From UMGS1781 sp964389545 (lineage in GTDB: Bacteria; Bacillota; Clostridia; TANB77; CAG-508): a stretch of DNA of 15,006 nt. The first letter of the stretch is position 1, and every line of letters starts with the position of its first letter. The DNA lies in assembly GCA_964389545.1 (NCBI GenBank), contig CAYMDN010000030.1, forward strand, positions 1 to 15,006, in the 5' to 3' direction. Shown one piece after another: positions 7,317-14,036 of the stretch. A program made the translations under genes and the position numbers. The notes beneath the pieces were generated by a model. That model ran no database searches. It saw only the letters and a list, made by a program, of their open reading frames with translations, and was not told the origin of the DNA.

Positions 7317-8480
7317 TTATATTTTTGTCGTTTGTCTCGAAATATTTAATAGTATACCTACTGAGCATAGAAGTATTAATAGTGATGAACCTCCATAGCT
7401 AAAGAATGGTAAAGATACACCTGTTACTGGTATTGAAGACGTTACAACTGCAATATTCATTATTGCTTGAGCTCCTATTAATGTTGTTATACCTATTGCA
7501 ATTAAACTTCCAAACATATCTGGAGCCTTCATCGCAATTACTATTCCTCTCCATATAAATGCTCCAAATAGTAATATTACAAATGTACATCCTAAAAATC
7601 CTAATTCTTCAGCGAGAACTGCAAATATATAATCATTATGAGGCATAGATATGTATTGGAATTTTTGATTGCTATTTCCAAGTCCTACACCAAATAATCC
7701 TCCTGATCCTATAGCATATAACCCTTGTATAATCTGCCATCCAGTATCTGTTGGGTCAGCCCAAGGATCCATAAAGGCCATTACTCTTGTTAATCTATAT
7801 GCTCCCCATCCAAATTTAGTAGCAGTTATGTATAATGCAGCTCCTCCTACTACAGCTAATATTCCTCCGCATCCTACAAAATGAGAAAACTTGCATCCTG
7901 CCATTAGCATCATTACTGCAATAGCAATAATAATTATAAGTGATGCACTAAGGTGTGATTGAATAAGCACTAATACTCCTATTGGTATCAATAGAAATAA
8001 TATTGGTCTAAAGAATCCTTTTCCTAAGTCTTTCATATCATCTTTATTTTTTGTTAAATATGCTGCAAAGAATATAATTAATCCAAGTTTTGCAATTTCT
8101 GATGGTTGCACACTACTAAATCCTGGCACAGCAATCCATCTTCTTGCACCATTTACAGCAAATCCTACACCTGGTATTATTACAGACAAAAGTAAAATAA
8201 TCGAAATAATATATGCCCATATATAGAATTTTGCATAATTGTGATAATCAAATTTTGATAAAAACCACATTCCTATCAATCCTAAAACCGCTGCAAACAT
8301 TTGTTTATACGCATATGAATAACTACTAATATTTTGCCACAATGCTAATGGTGAACTAGCTGAAAGCACCATTATTATTCCCATTCCTAGCAATAATAAC
8401 ACTATTACAAATAGTCCAAAATCGGCTGGTCTAACTGATTTAGTTTTACCTTTTTTAGTTTTCTTTGTTTGCTTTCCCAT
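7317..8480 (-). CDS. ftsW: SEDS peptidoglycan glycosyltransferase FtsW/SpoVE
   Basis: A membrane enzyme of the SEDS family that polymerises lipid II into glycan strands together with a class B penicillin-binding protein, at the division septum (FtsW) or in the spore cortex (SpoVE). The 387-residue protein has a lysine-rich cytoplasmic head (MGKQTKKTKKGK) and about ten membrane helices. Conserved stretches are VQPSEIAKLG (125-133), MPHNDYIFAVLAEELGFLG (279-297) with the catalytic-type Asp283, and GVSLPFFSYGGSSLL (354-368). The usual QPDLGT is QSHLSAS (174-180). The ATG at 8480 is preferred over one 63 bp upstream because GAGGAG stands 4 bases before it, and the longer form would add a basic stretch and overlap mraY. 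FtsW versus SpoVE cannot be decided from sequence alone; position beside mraY favours the cell-wall cluster. Confidence 0.93.
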   Translation of the reverse strand: MGKQTKKTKKGKTKSVRPADFGLFVIVLLLLGMGIIMVLSASSPLALWQNISSYSYAYKQMFAAVLGLIGMWFLSKFDYHNYAKFYIWAYIISIILLLSVIIPGVGFAVNGARRWIAVPGFSSVQPSEIAKLGLIIFFAAYLTKNKDDMKDLGKGFFRPILFLLIPIGVLVLIQSHLSASLIIIIAIAVMMLMAGCKFSHFVGCGGILAVVGGAALYITATKFGWGAYRLTRVMAFMDPWADPTDTGWQIIQGLYAIGSGGLFGVGLGNSNQKFQYISMPHNDYIFAVLAEELGFLGCTFVILLFGAFIWRGIVIAMKAPDMFGSLIAIGITTLIGAQAIMNIAVVTSSIPVTGVSLPFFSYGGSSLLILLCSVGILLNISRQTTKI

Positions 8481-8483
8481 AGT

Positions 8484-8490
8484 TCTCCTC
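8484..8490 (-). promoter_or_regulatory. Ribosome binding site fixing the ftsW start
   Basis: GAGGAGA on the minus strand ends 3 bases before the ATG at 8478-8480. No comparable site precedes the in-frame ATG at 8543. Confidence 0.8.
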
Positions 8491-8532
8491 TCTCTTTTTC
8501 TTACTGTTATCTTTTTAATTCTTTCGTATAAT

Positions 8533-9513
8533 CTAAACTGCACAAAGTCCTATAATACACAACATTAATGTTATAATACAGAATACTGATACAACTTTGT
8601 TTTCTTTCCATCCTGATAGTTCAAAATGGTGATGTATAGGCGCCATTTTAAATAATCTTTTTCCACCTGTTTTTTTGAAATATACTACCTGTAAAACAAC
8701 TGATAAAGTCTCTATTACTGGTATTAGTGCAATAATCAGCAATATTAGTGGCATCTTCATATATAGTGCCATTGCTGATATTACTCCTCCTAGTAACAGT
8801 GAACCTGTATCACCCATAAATACCTTAGCAGTATTTAAATTAAATATTAAAAATCCTAAACATGCTCCAATAATTATGCTTCCAAATACAACTATTTCTT
8901 TTATATCTAAAATAATTGCAATTACAGTTAAGCAAGTTGTTATAATCGCTGATACACTTGTGCTTAACCCATCTATACCATCTGTTAAATTTACTGCATT
9001 AGTTGTTGCTAGCATTACAAAAATTGCAAATGGAATATAAAATAATGCTGGTAATGCTAATTCATATTTTATGAATGGTATTATTGTTATAGTACCTAAT
9101 TTTACTACTCTTAACAAATATAATACATATAAAACTGAAATTATAAGAAGTCCAAACATCTTGCTAGATGGTTTTAAACCTTTGGTATTTTTTAATACTA
9201 ATTTTTTATAATCATCTATAAATCCTATTAGCCCAAATCCTATTGAAATTAGTAACAACGGAAATAGTCTTCTTCCAACTATTGGTTCTCTATTTAAGTA
9301 GTAAATATATCCTCCAATAGTTCCTATTATTATTCCCATTGCTATTATTATGCCTCCCATTGTTGGAGTACCTCTTTTATCTAAGTGCGATTGAGGTCCA
9401 TCTTCTCTCTCCATCTGTCCAACTTTCAACTTACGTAGTAGAGGTATTATAATTATTGATAATAGTACTGTTGCTACAAAGGAAACAAACAATATTCTTG
9501 TTTGAAAATACAA
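8533..9513 (-). CDS. mraY: Phospho-N-acetylmuramoyl-pentapeptide transferase
   Basis: MraY moves phospho-MurNAc-pentapeptide from UDP onto undecaprenyl phosphate, making lipid I on the inner face of the membrane. The 326-residue, ten-helix protein carries all family signatures: GPQSHLDKRGTPTMGG (39-54), FIDDYKK with Asp100-Asp101, TNAVNLTDGIDGL (171-183), FMGDTGSLLLGG (232-243) and APIHHHFELSGW with the HHH at 294-296. The start codon is TTG (9511-9513), directly abutting the murE stop (TAATTG), with a perfect AGGAGGT (9521-9527) inside the murE end. This arrangement suggests translational coupling to murE. ftsW starts 52 bp downstream. Confidence 0.97.
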   Translation of the reverse strand: MYFQTRILFVSFVATVLLSIIIIPLLRKLKVGQMEREDGPQSHLDKRGTPTMGGIIIAMGIIIGTIGGYIYYLNREPIVGRRLFPLLLISIGFGLIGFIDDYKKLVLKNTKGLKPSSKMFGLLIISVLYVLYLLRVVKLGTITIIPFIKYELALPALFYIPFAIFVMLATTNAVNLTDGIDGLSTSVSAIITTCLTVIAIILDIKEIVVFGSIIIGACLGFLIFNLNTAKVFMGDTGSLLLGGVISAMALYMKMPLILLIIALIPVIETLSVVLQVVYFKKTGGKRLFKMAPIHHHFELSGWKENKVVSVFCIITLMLCIIGLCAV

Positions 9514-10974
9514 TTATATTACCTCCTTTATGATCTCCCTCTCATCGTAATGTCTTCTTTCCCCATTTATTTCTTGATATGTTTCATGTCCTTTTCCTGC
9601 AAGAACAATTATATCGCTTTTATTTGCCATATCTACTGCATATTTTATAGCTTCTGTTCTATCAACTATTGTTACATATTTTCCTTTTGATTTTACTGCT
9701 CCTTCTTCTATTTCTTTGACTATAGTTTCAGGATTTTCTGTTCTTGGATTATCTGAAGTAATTATTGTAAAATCAGCTATGCTTGCTGATATTTGCCCCA
9801 TTATAGGTCTTTTAGTTTTATCTCTATCTCCTCCACATCCAAATACAGAAATTACTCTTCCTCTTGTATAACTTTTTACTGCACTTAATATACTTTGTAA
9901 ACTCTCTGGTGAATGCGCATAATCTATCATTATTACTAAATCTTTTTTATTAGGAACTAATTCGCTTCTCCCTGGAACTCTTACATTCAATAATGCTTCC
10001 TTTACTTCCTCTGTTGTAACTCCAATTTCTTCTGCAATATAAATTGCTGCCAATGAATTATATACACTAAATCTTCCAGGTATTCCTGTTTTTATTCTCT
10101 CATTCTTTCCGTTCATTTTTACTTTAAAGTCTACACTTGAATTTGTTATTGTTATATCTTTTGCAATAAGGTCTGCCTCATTATCTATTCCATAAGATTT
10201 TATATCCTTATCTGGTAATCTTTTAAGTATCTTTCGAACATAAAAATCATCAGTATTTATAAAACTTTTTTTACTCATTTCTATAAGTTTTAGCTTAGAA
10301 TTATAATAATCTTCCATATCAGGATGTTCATTTGCACTTATATGATCTTCAGAAAAATTCGTAAATATCGCTAGATCAAAATCGCATCCATCTACTCTAT
10401 GTAGTTTTAATGCTTGAGAAGAAACTTCCATAACAACTGTTTCAACTTTTTCTTCTACCATCTGGTTAAATAATTTTTGAAGTTCTATACTCTCAGGAGT
10501 AGTTCTAGCACTTTCTCCTAAACTTACGCCTCCAATATAGTTCTCTACTGTTCCAATTAGTCCTACTTTTTGTCCGTGTTTTTCTAGTATTGATTTTATC
10601 ATAAATGTTGTTGTTGTTTTACCTTTTGTTCCTGTAACACCTATAAGTTTTAATTTTTTTGAAGGATTTTTATAGAAATTACATGCTATTTTCGCAAGTG
10701 CTACCCTTGTATCACGGGCTACTAATATTGTTATATTATCGTTAAAATCACTTTTGTTTAATTTTGCATCTTCTTGCACCATTACAACTTTTGCACCATT
10801 TGCTATTGCTTGTTTTATATACTGATGTCCATCTACTAGAAACCCTCTTATTGCTATAAACATTCCATTTTCTTTTACTTTCCTAGAATCACATTCTACC
10901 GAATTTATATCTAATTCTAGATTTCCTTTAGCTTTTAAGCCTTCAATACCTGCAATAATAGACTTTAACTCCAT
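9514..10974 (-). CDS. murE: UDP-MurNAc-tripeptide synthetase, meso-DAP type
   Basis: MurE adds the third residue to UDP-MurNAc-L-Ala-D-Glu in the cytoplasm. The 486 residues show the N-terminal uridine-binding domain (with SRKVKENGMFIAIRG, 30-44), the ATP loop GVTGTKGKTTTTF (112-124), the conserved TTPES (158-162), the lysine expected to be carbamylated in YYNSKL (Lys227), and a C-terminal domain with DYAHSPESL (351-359) and GKGHETYQ (460-467). DNPRTENP (408-415) is the signature binding meso-diaminopimelate rather than lysine, so the cell wall is predicted to be of the DAP type. The ATG has a purine-rich leader (GGATGAGGG). It is first in the operon, behind a predicted promoter at 11051-11079, and touches mraY. 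Confidence 0.97.
   Translation of the reverse strand: MELKSIIAGIEGLKAKGNLELDINSVECDSRKVKENGMFIAIRGFLVDGHQYIKQAIANGAKVVMVQEDAKLNKSDFNDNITILVARDTRVALAKIACNFYKNPSKKLKLIGVTGTKGKTTTTFMIKSILEKHGQKVGLIGTVENYIGGVSLGESARTTPESIELQKLFNQMVEEKVETVVMEVSSQALKLHRVDGCDFDLAIFTNFSEDHISANEHPDMEDYYNSKLKLIEMSKKSFINTDDFYVRKILKRLPDKDIKSYGIDNEADLIAKDITITNSSVDFKVKMNGKNERIKTGIPGRFSVYNSLAAIYIAEEIGVTTEEVKEALLNVRVPGRSELVPNKKDLVIMIDYAHSPESLQSILSAVKSYTRGRVISVFGCGGDRDKTKRPIMGQISASIADFTIITSDNPRTENPETIVKEIEEGAVKSKGKYVTIVDRTEAIKYAVDMANKSDIIVLAGKGHETYQEINGERRHYDEREIIKEVI
9521..9527 (-). promoter_or_regulatory. Ribosome binding site for the TTG start of mraY
   Basis: A perfect AGGAGGT, 7 bases before TTG, lies within the last codons of murE. 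It justifies the TTG start. Confidence 0.85.
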
Positions 10975-11023
10975 TTTTCAACCCTCATCCTTCCACAAAT
11001 TTACATAAAATTCCTAAAATATC

Positions 11024-11055
11024 ATAATATACTATATTTTATAATAGTATATTAT
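11024..11055. repeat. Perfect 12-bp inverted repeat at the murE promoter
   Basis: ATAATATACTAT (11024-11035) and ATAGTATATTAT (11044-11055) are exact inverse copies separated by 8 bases. The right arm covers most of the predicted -10 and the likely transcription start. It could be a repressor operator or a weak 5' RNA hairpin; being pure A/T apart from two positions, some of the symmetry may be chance. Confidence 0.55.
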
Positions 11056-11079
11056 AATATTTTTTTCTTTTTTTGTATA
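11051..11079 (-). promoter_or_regulatory. Predicted promoter of the murE-mraY-ftsW-topB operon
   Basis: On the minus strand, TATACA (11074-11079) and a perfect TATAAT (11051-11056) lie 17 bp apart, giving a leader of about 70 bases before the murE ATG. The surrounding DNA is so AT-rich that alternative start points are possible. Confidence 0.55.
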
Positions 11080-11232
11080 GTTCTTTTAGAAAAAATATAC
11101 TTTTTTTATCCATATAAAAATCTTCTTTTTAGTCATTTTTTTTAAAGCTAGCCTTCATGCGGAACTACTTAGTATAATATATTTATCATATTAAAATATA
11201 TATTGCTTTTTTTCTAAATATAACAAACTCTA

Positions 11233-11337
11233 CTAATTTTTACAAAAAAGTGGCACCGTAGGGACAAAGTCCCTACGGTGCTTGTAATAATCAAAATATA
11301 CGGTTCTAATACTTTCTATGTATTTCTTCAATGTAGA
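11233..11337 (-). pseudogene. Remnant copy of the 3' end of the adjacent unknown gene
   Basis: The stretch 11265-11310 matches 11378-11423, inside the upstream gene, at 40 of 46 bases without gaps, exactly 113 bp away. In the same reading frame it encodes SIRTVYFDYYKHRRDF, matching AIRTAYFDHYENRWDF near the gene's C-terminus. The preceding residues (STLKKYIE) loosely match the gene's SFEKMWET, with a two-residue deletion. The frame has no start, is closed by TGA at 11338-11340, and ends in TAG at 11233. It is a truncated duplicate or the tail of a decayed second copy, and is unlikely to make a protein. Confidence 0.75.
11244..11281 (-). terminator. Intrinsic terminator with GC-rich 13-bp stem
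   Basis: GCACCGTAGGGAC (11253-11265) and GTCCCTACGGTGC (11269-11281) form a perfect stem with a 3-base loop. On the minus strand it is followed by CAC and six T (11244-11249), the form of a Rho-independent terminator for the 411-residue gene. It stands out in GC content from everything around it and resembles dispersed intergenic palindromes containing GTAGGGAC seen in other Clostridia. Confidence 0.8.
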
Positions 11338-11360
11338 TCATGCTTTTTCCTAAATAACTG

Positions 11361-12596
11361 TTATTCCTTCTGTCCAGCAAAGTCCCAACGATTCTCGTAA
11401 TGATCAAAATATGCGGTTCTAATTGCGTATATGGTTTCCCACATTTTCTCAAAAGATTTTACACTTTTTTCATCAAAAGAATCTACTACTTCTTCAGGTA
11501 ATCTAATCGAATCGTCATAGCCTCCAAAAAAGTAGTTTATATAGAACTCTCTCCCGTTGAAGTTAAATATAATATTTACATGCCACTGATTTGGTGAGTA
11601 ATGAAAGTAAGCCTCTTTAAAACTTGTTTCAAGTTCTATAAGGTCAAGTGAAAAATCAAATGGAGCTGTTGGCTCATGTATTTCCTTGTTACCTTTGGTC
11701 AAAGAAAACTTATCGAAAGTTTCCCAATCTCTTGGAACAAGAGCATAGTATTTCTCATCTTTCATTACCATGCTTAAATAAGTTTTGTCATTTTCAACTT
11801 CGTAAAGTTCTTCGCTGTATCTTATTGAGCTTACAATACTATCAGCCATACCTACATATGTGAATCTAATCGTTGGTATATTTTCAACAAGCTCCACATA
11901 CATTAGGTATAACTTTTTTCCCTCTGTAAGGATAAGTCCGCGATAGATACTTGTGTCCATAATTGTTCCATGCGGAAATTCTTGGGAAGAAACCTTATAG
12001 CCGTTATTATAAAAAGTAAAGGTTTCTTTTTCTTGCATCAACGAATATCCAGCAACCTTCATGGCGCCAATGCTTTCTCCACCAGGGAATTTTTCTAATG
12101 GTAGGTCTGCGTTATAGGTTATGGTATCGATTCTACTCTCATTTTTTCTCAGAGTGATTTTCTGAAACCAGTCACCCCTAAAGGTATATCCATATATAAC
12201 AATTTTGTGGTCCTGAGTCTGATAGATTGAAAAGTTTGTAAGTGCATCCCAAGTGGAACCTATATCCATACGTGTCTTCAGGCTTAAATTCCACTCATCT
12301 TCTCGTTTTTCGATATATATAACATTGCCTTTAAACTCATATTCAATTTCATAGCCATGTTTTTCAGCATATTCAATGTCTTGCTGAACAAATCCAGGCA
12401 ATTCTGAATCCCATGCCACGCTTCTTCCTACAGGTTCTCCATCCATTGGAAGGATCAACCACTCAAGATTTCTCTTAATTGTATCATCTTCCACATGGAA
12501 TACAGGAAGGTTGACAACCTTTACAGCAATGCAAATTGCAAAGATTATCAGGAATATAGCGCCCAGTTCTTTGGTCCGTTTTTTTACTCTTTCCAT
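11361..12596 (-). CDS. Unrecognised membrane-anchored extracytoplasmic protein
   Basis: I do not recognise this 411-residue protein. A basic head (MERVKKRTKE) is followed by a single membrane helix at about 11-29 (LGAIFLIIFAICIAVKVV), typical of an uncleaved signal anchor, so residues from about 32 on should be outside. The outer part is rich in aromatic residues and acidic/basic pairs, with a beta-like alternation (KIVIYGYTFRGDWFQKITL) and only one cysteine, in the anchor. No catalytic motif was found. Bases appear clearly richer in GC than neighbouring genes, by eye, suggesting acquisition from elsewhere. The ATG follows AAGGAG; a strong promoter lies 160 bp upstream, and a duplicated tail with a terminator lies downstream, so it is a self-contained unit. 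Confidence 0.8.
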   Translation of the reverse strand: MERVKKRTKELGAIFLIIFAICIAVKVVNLPVFHVEDDTIKRNLEWLILPMDGEPVGRSVAWDSELPGFVQQDIEYAEKHGYEIEYEFKGNVIYIEKREDEWNLSLKTRMDIGSTWDALTNFSIYQTQDHKIVIYGYTFRGDWFQKITLRKNESRIDTITYNADLPLEKFPGGESIGAMKVAGYSLMQEKETFTFYNNGYKVSSQEFPHGTIMDTSIYRGLILTEGKKLYLMYVELVENIPTIRFTYVGMADSIVSSIRYSEELYEVENDKTYLSMVMKDEKYYALVPRDWETFDKFSLTKGNKEIHEPTAPFDFSLDLIELETSFKEAYFHYSPNQWHVNIIFNFNGREFYINYFFGGYDDSIRLPEEVVDSFDEKSVKSFEKMWETIYAIRTAYFDHYENRWDFAGQKE

Positions 12597-12757
12597 TTTT
12601 AGTCTCCTTATGGTTGTGTAATATCGATTTTAGCTTTTACTAAATTTGACTCTACTATAACCCCCTTATAGAAATTTATTAGATTATTTAATTATCACAT
12701 CATCCTTTCTGTATAGAAATTATTCTAATATCAGACATGCTATAGTGTAACTTAGGT
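12597..12757 (-). other. Long 5' leader of the 411-residue gene
   Basis: About 150 bases lie between the predicted transcription start and the ATG. They contain a 10-bp direct repeat TATAGAAATT (plus-strand, 12667-12676 and 12712-12721) and a run of C (plus strand, 12661-12665). No known riboswitch or T-box motif was recognised. The upstream part to 12855 (beyond the promoter) is featureless AT-rich DNA. Confidence 0.45.
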
Positions 12758-12786
12758 ATTATACCAATTTTTAGTATTTTTTTCAA
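12758..12786 (-). promoter_or_regulatory. Strong predicted promoter of the 411-residue gene
   Basis: TTGAAA (12781-12786) and a perfect TATAAT (12758-12763) are 17 bp apart on the minus strand, with TG one base before the -10. The -10 is embedded in the 11-base inverted repeat GGTATAATACC (12755-12765), a possible operator. Confidence 0.8.
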
Positions 12787-12851
12787 GCAACACTCTTTAT
12801 TCTATTGTTTTTCTTTCATTCTTTATCTAGTTTAATTCCCATTTAGATTCT

Positions 12852-12888
12852 AAAAAAAACAGAACCCTACATCTTTAGGTTCTGTTTT
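12852..12888 (-). terminator. Intrinsic terminator of the Spo0E-like gene
   Basis: AAAACAGAACC (12856-12866) and GGTTCTGTTTT (12878-12888) form an 11-bp stem with an 11-base loop. On the minus strand it ends in eight T (12852-12859). It lies 11 bases after the stop codon at 12900. Confidence 0.88.
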
Positions 12889-12899
12889 CTTCTATTTTT

Positions 12900-13034
12900 C
12901 TACTTTTCCCTATAATATTCCGTTATTAGTTCGTCTAATTCTGTACTGATTTTATATATTTCTTCATAATTTTCCCCGTTTGTAATACTATCATTTAATT
13001 TTTCTCTTAGTTTAAGGATTTTATCATTTAGCAT
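12900..13034 (-). CDS. Spo0E-like aspartyl-phosphate phosphatase (44 residues)
   Basis: This short gene encodes MLNDKILKLREKLNDSI followed by a loop and KISTELDELITEYYREK. The second half carries the SxxLDxLIxxY signature of the Spo0E family (Ser30, Leu33-Asp34, Leu36-Ile37, Tyr40). These are two-helix proteins that dephosphorylate the sporulation master regulator Spo0A~P and so hold back spore formation. Length (44) is at the low end of the usual 45-90. AAGGAG stands about 10 bases before the ATG, a near-consensus promoter lies at 13080-13108, and an intrinsic terminator follows, making it a single-gene unit. The phosphatase target cannot be proved from sequence, since some family members act elsewhere; membership itself is well supported. 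Confidence 0.87.
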   Translation of the reverse strand: MLNDKILKLREKLNDSITNGENYEEIYKISTELDELITEYYREK

Positions 13035-13079
13035 ATTTATGCACTCTCCTTTTTACCATTTTCTTCACTTGTTATTAAT

Positions 13080-13108
13080 AAAATACCATATTTTTACAGT
13101 AACGTCAA
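13080..13108 (-). promoter_or_regulatory. Predicted promoter of the Spo0E-like gene
   Basis: TTGACG (13103-13108), a 17-bp spacer and TATTTT (13080-13085) lie on the minus strand, with TG one base before the -10. The leader is about 40 bases. Confidence 0.75.
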
Positions 13109-13191
13109 TATAAAAACAACAAAAAAGTAACTATTAAGCCGATTTTCGTGCGTGATTTTTCCTTATATTTTAATGATTTTCTCTGTTTTAT

Positions 13192-14014
13192 TTATTTATT
13201 TTTTTCTTTATGGCAATTTATTTCGTTTTCTGACATTTTTTTCTGCTGAATTTTGGTAAAATACATTGTAATTCCAAAAATTAGTATTACTAATGACAAA
13301 GCTTGTGAAATTCTTATATTTCCTATCATAAGACTATCTGTTCTTAATCCTTCTATTAACATTCTTATCAGTCCATATCCAATTAAGTATGTACATGTAA
13401 CTTGTCCTGAAAACTTTCTATTTTTTATGTTTATAAGAATCACAAATAAAATTAACGTTCCTATAGATTCATATAAAAAAGTTGGATGAACTTCTACGTA
13501 TCCACCTAGTTCATATATTCCCATTCTCCATGGTAATGAAGTTTGGGTTCCATATGCTTCTACATTAAAAAAGTTTCCCCATCTCCCTATTGCTTGTCCG
13601 TATTGCTAAACATGGTGCTGCATAATCTAGTAAATCTATAAAATTTATCTTTTTCTTTTTACAAAATATCAGACATGTAAGAATTCCTCCTATTATTCCT
13701 CCATATATTGCAAGTCCACCATTTCTAAAATTAAATATTTCTAATGGCTGAGACACATAATCTTCCAGCTTAAATAATACATAATATATTCTTGCTGAAA
13801 TAATTGAAATTGGTATTAAAAATAAGCATAAATCCATTACATCATCATTCTTTATATCAAATTGTTTTTCCCTAAATTTTGCAATAATCAGTGCTACTGT
13901 GATTCCTATAACAATTATTATTGCATACCAATATATATCAATATCAAATATTGTAAAAGCAATATCTGATATTGATAATTTAAGGTTTATTAATGGAAAT
14001 TCTATTGTGTTCAA
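13192..14014 (-). pseudogene. lgt: Prolipoprotein diacylglyceryl transferase, broken by a 1-base frameshift
   Basis: Lgt moves diacylglycerol from phosphatidylglycerol to the lipobox cysteine of prelipoproteins at the membrane. The first part (13565-14014, 149 codons) reads correctly through FRNGGLAIYGGIIGG (96-110) to CLAI138, then runs into RTSNREMGKLF and a stop. Dropping one base (plus-strand G at 13600) restores GQAIGRWGNFFNVEAYG, the Lgt catalytic signature, and then HPTFLYES and the C-terminal helices to a stop at 13192. The restored protein is 273 residues, the normal size. The start is TTG (14012-14014) behind AAAGGGAG, and ymfH ends 22 bp upstream. Either the gene is inactivated or the base is a sequencing error; codon quality on both sides is intact, which favours an error or a very recent mutation. 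Confidence 0.9.
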
Positions 14015-14022
14015 CTACTTAA

Positions 14023-14030
14023 CTCCCTTT
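14023..14030 (-). promoter_or_regulatory. Ribosome binding site for the TTG start of lgt
   Basis: AAAGGGAG lies 8 bases before the TTG at 14012-14014, in the 22-bp gap after the M16 peptidase gene. It supports the TTG start and co-transcription. Confidence 0.7.
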
Positions 14031-14036
14031 ATTTTC

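Larger units (their letters stand above)
10975..11232. other. AT-rich leader and promoter region upstream of murE
   Basis: About 260 bases of very AT-rich DNA without a convincing gene. It holds the predicted murE promoter and an inverted repeat (listed separately). The rest (11080-11232) shows A/T runs and a short less AT-rich island at 11146-11170 (GCTAGC...GCGGAAC) with no recognised function. Confidence 0.6.

Noticed and set aside
8481..8543. An upstream in-frame ATG would lengthen FtsW by 21 residues
   Set aside because: It lacks a ribosome binding site, adds an unconserved basic stretch and overlaps mraY, while the ATG at 8480 has GAGGAG at the right distance.
8675..9040. Plus-strand open frame antisense to mraY, and similar ones opposite topB and ftsW
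   Set aside because: They are mirror frames of strongly conserved genes, have no ribosome binding site and no recognisable product.
10975..11252. A riboswitch or T-box in front of murE
   Set aside because: The predicted leader is only about 70 bases and AT-rich, without T-box or other known motifs.
11080..11360. An insertion sequence end, given palindromes and a duplicated segment
   Set aside because: No transposase fragment, no paired terminal repeats and no target duplication were found; the duplication is explained by the adjacent gene.
12700..12738. A 12-residue leader peptide (MSDIRIISIQKG) before the unknown gene
   Set aside because: No Shine-Dalgarno sequence precedes it, it starts about 12 bases from the predicted transcription start, and no attenuator structure was evident.
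13109..13191. A terminator for the ymfH-lgt operon
   Set aside because: Only short imperfect complementarity is present next to T-rich DNA; no stable stem could be drawn.
13192..13524. A separate 110-residue membrane protein gene
   Set aside because: It is the C-terminal part of Lgt, and its ATG is an internal methionine after LPWR; the frames join when one base is dropped.
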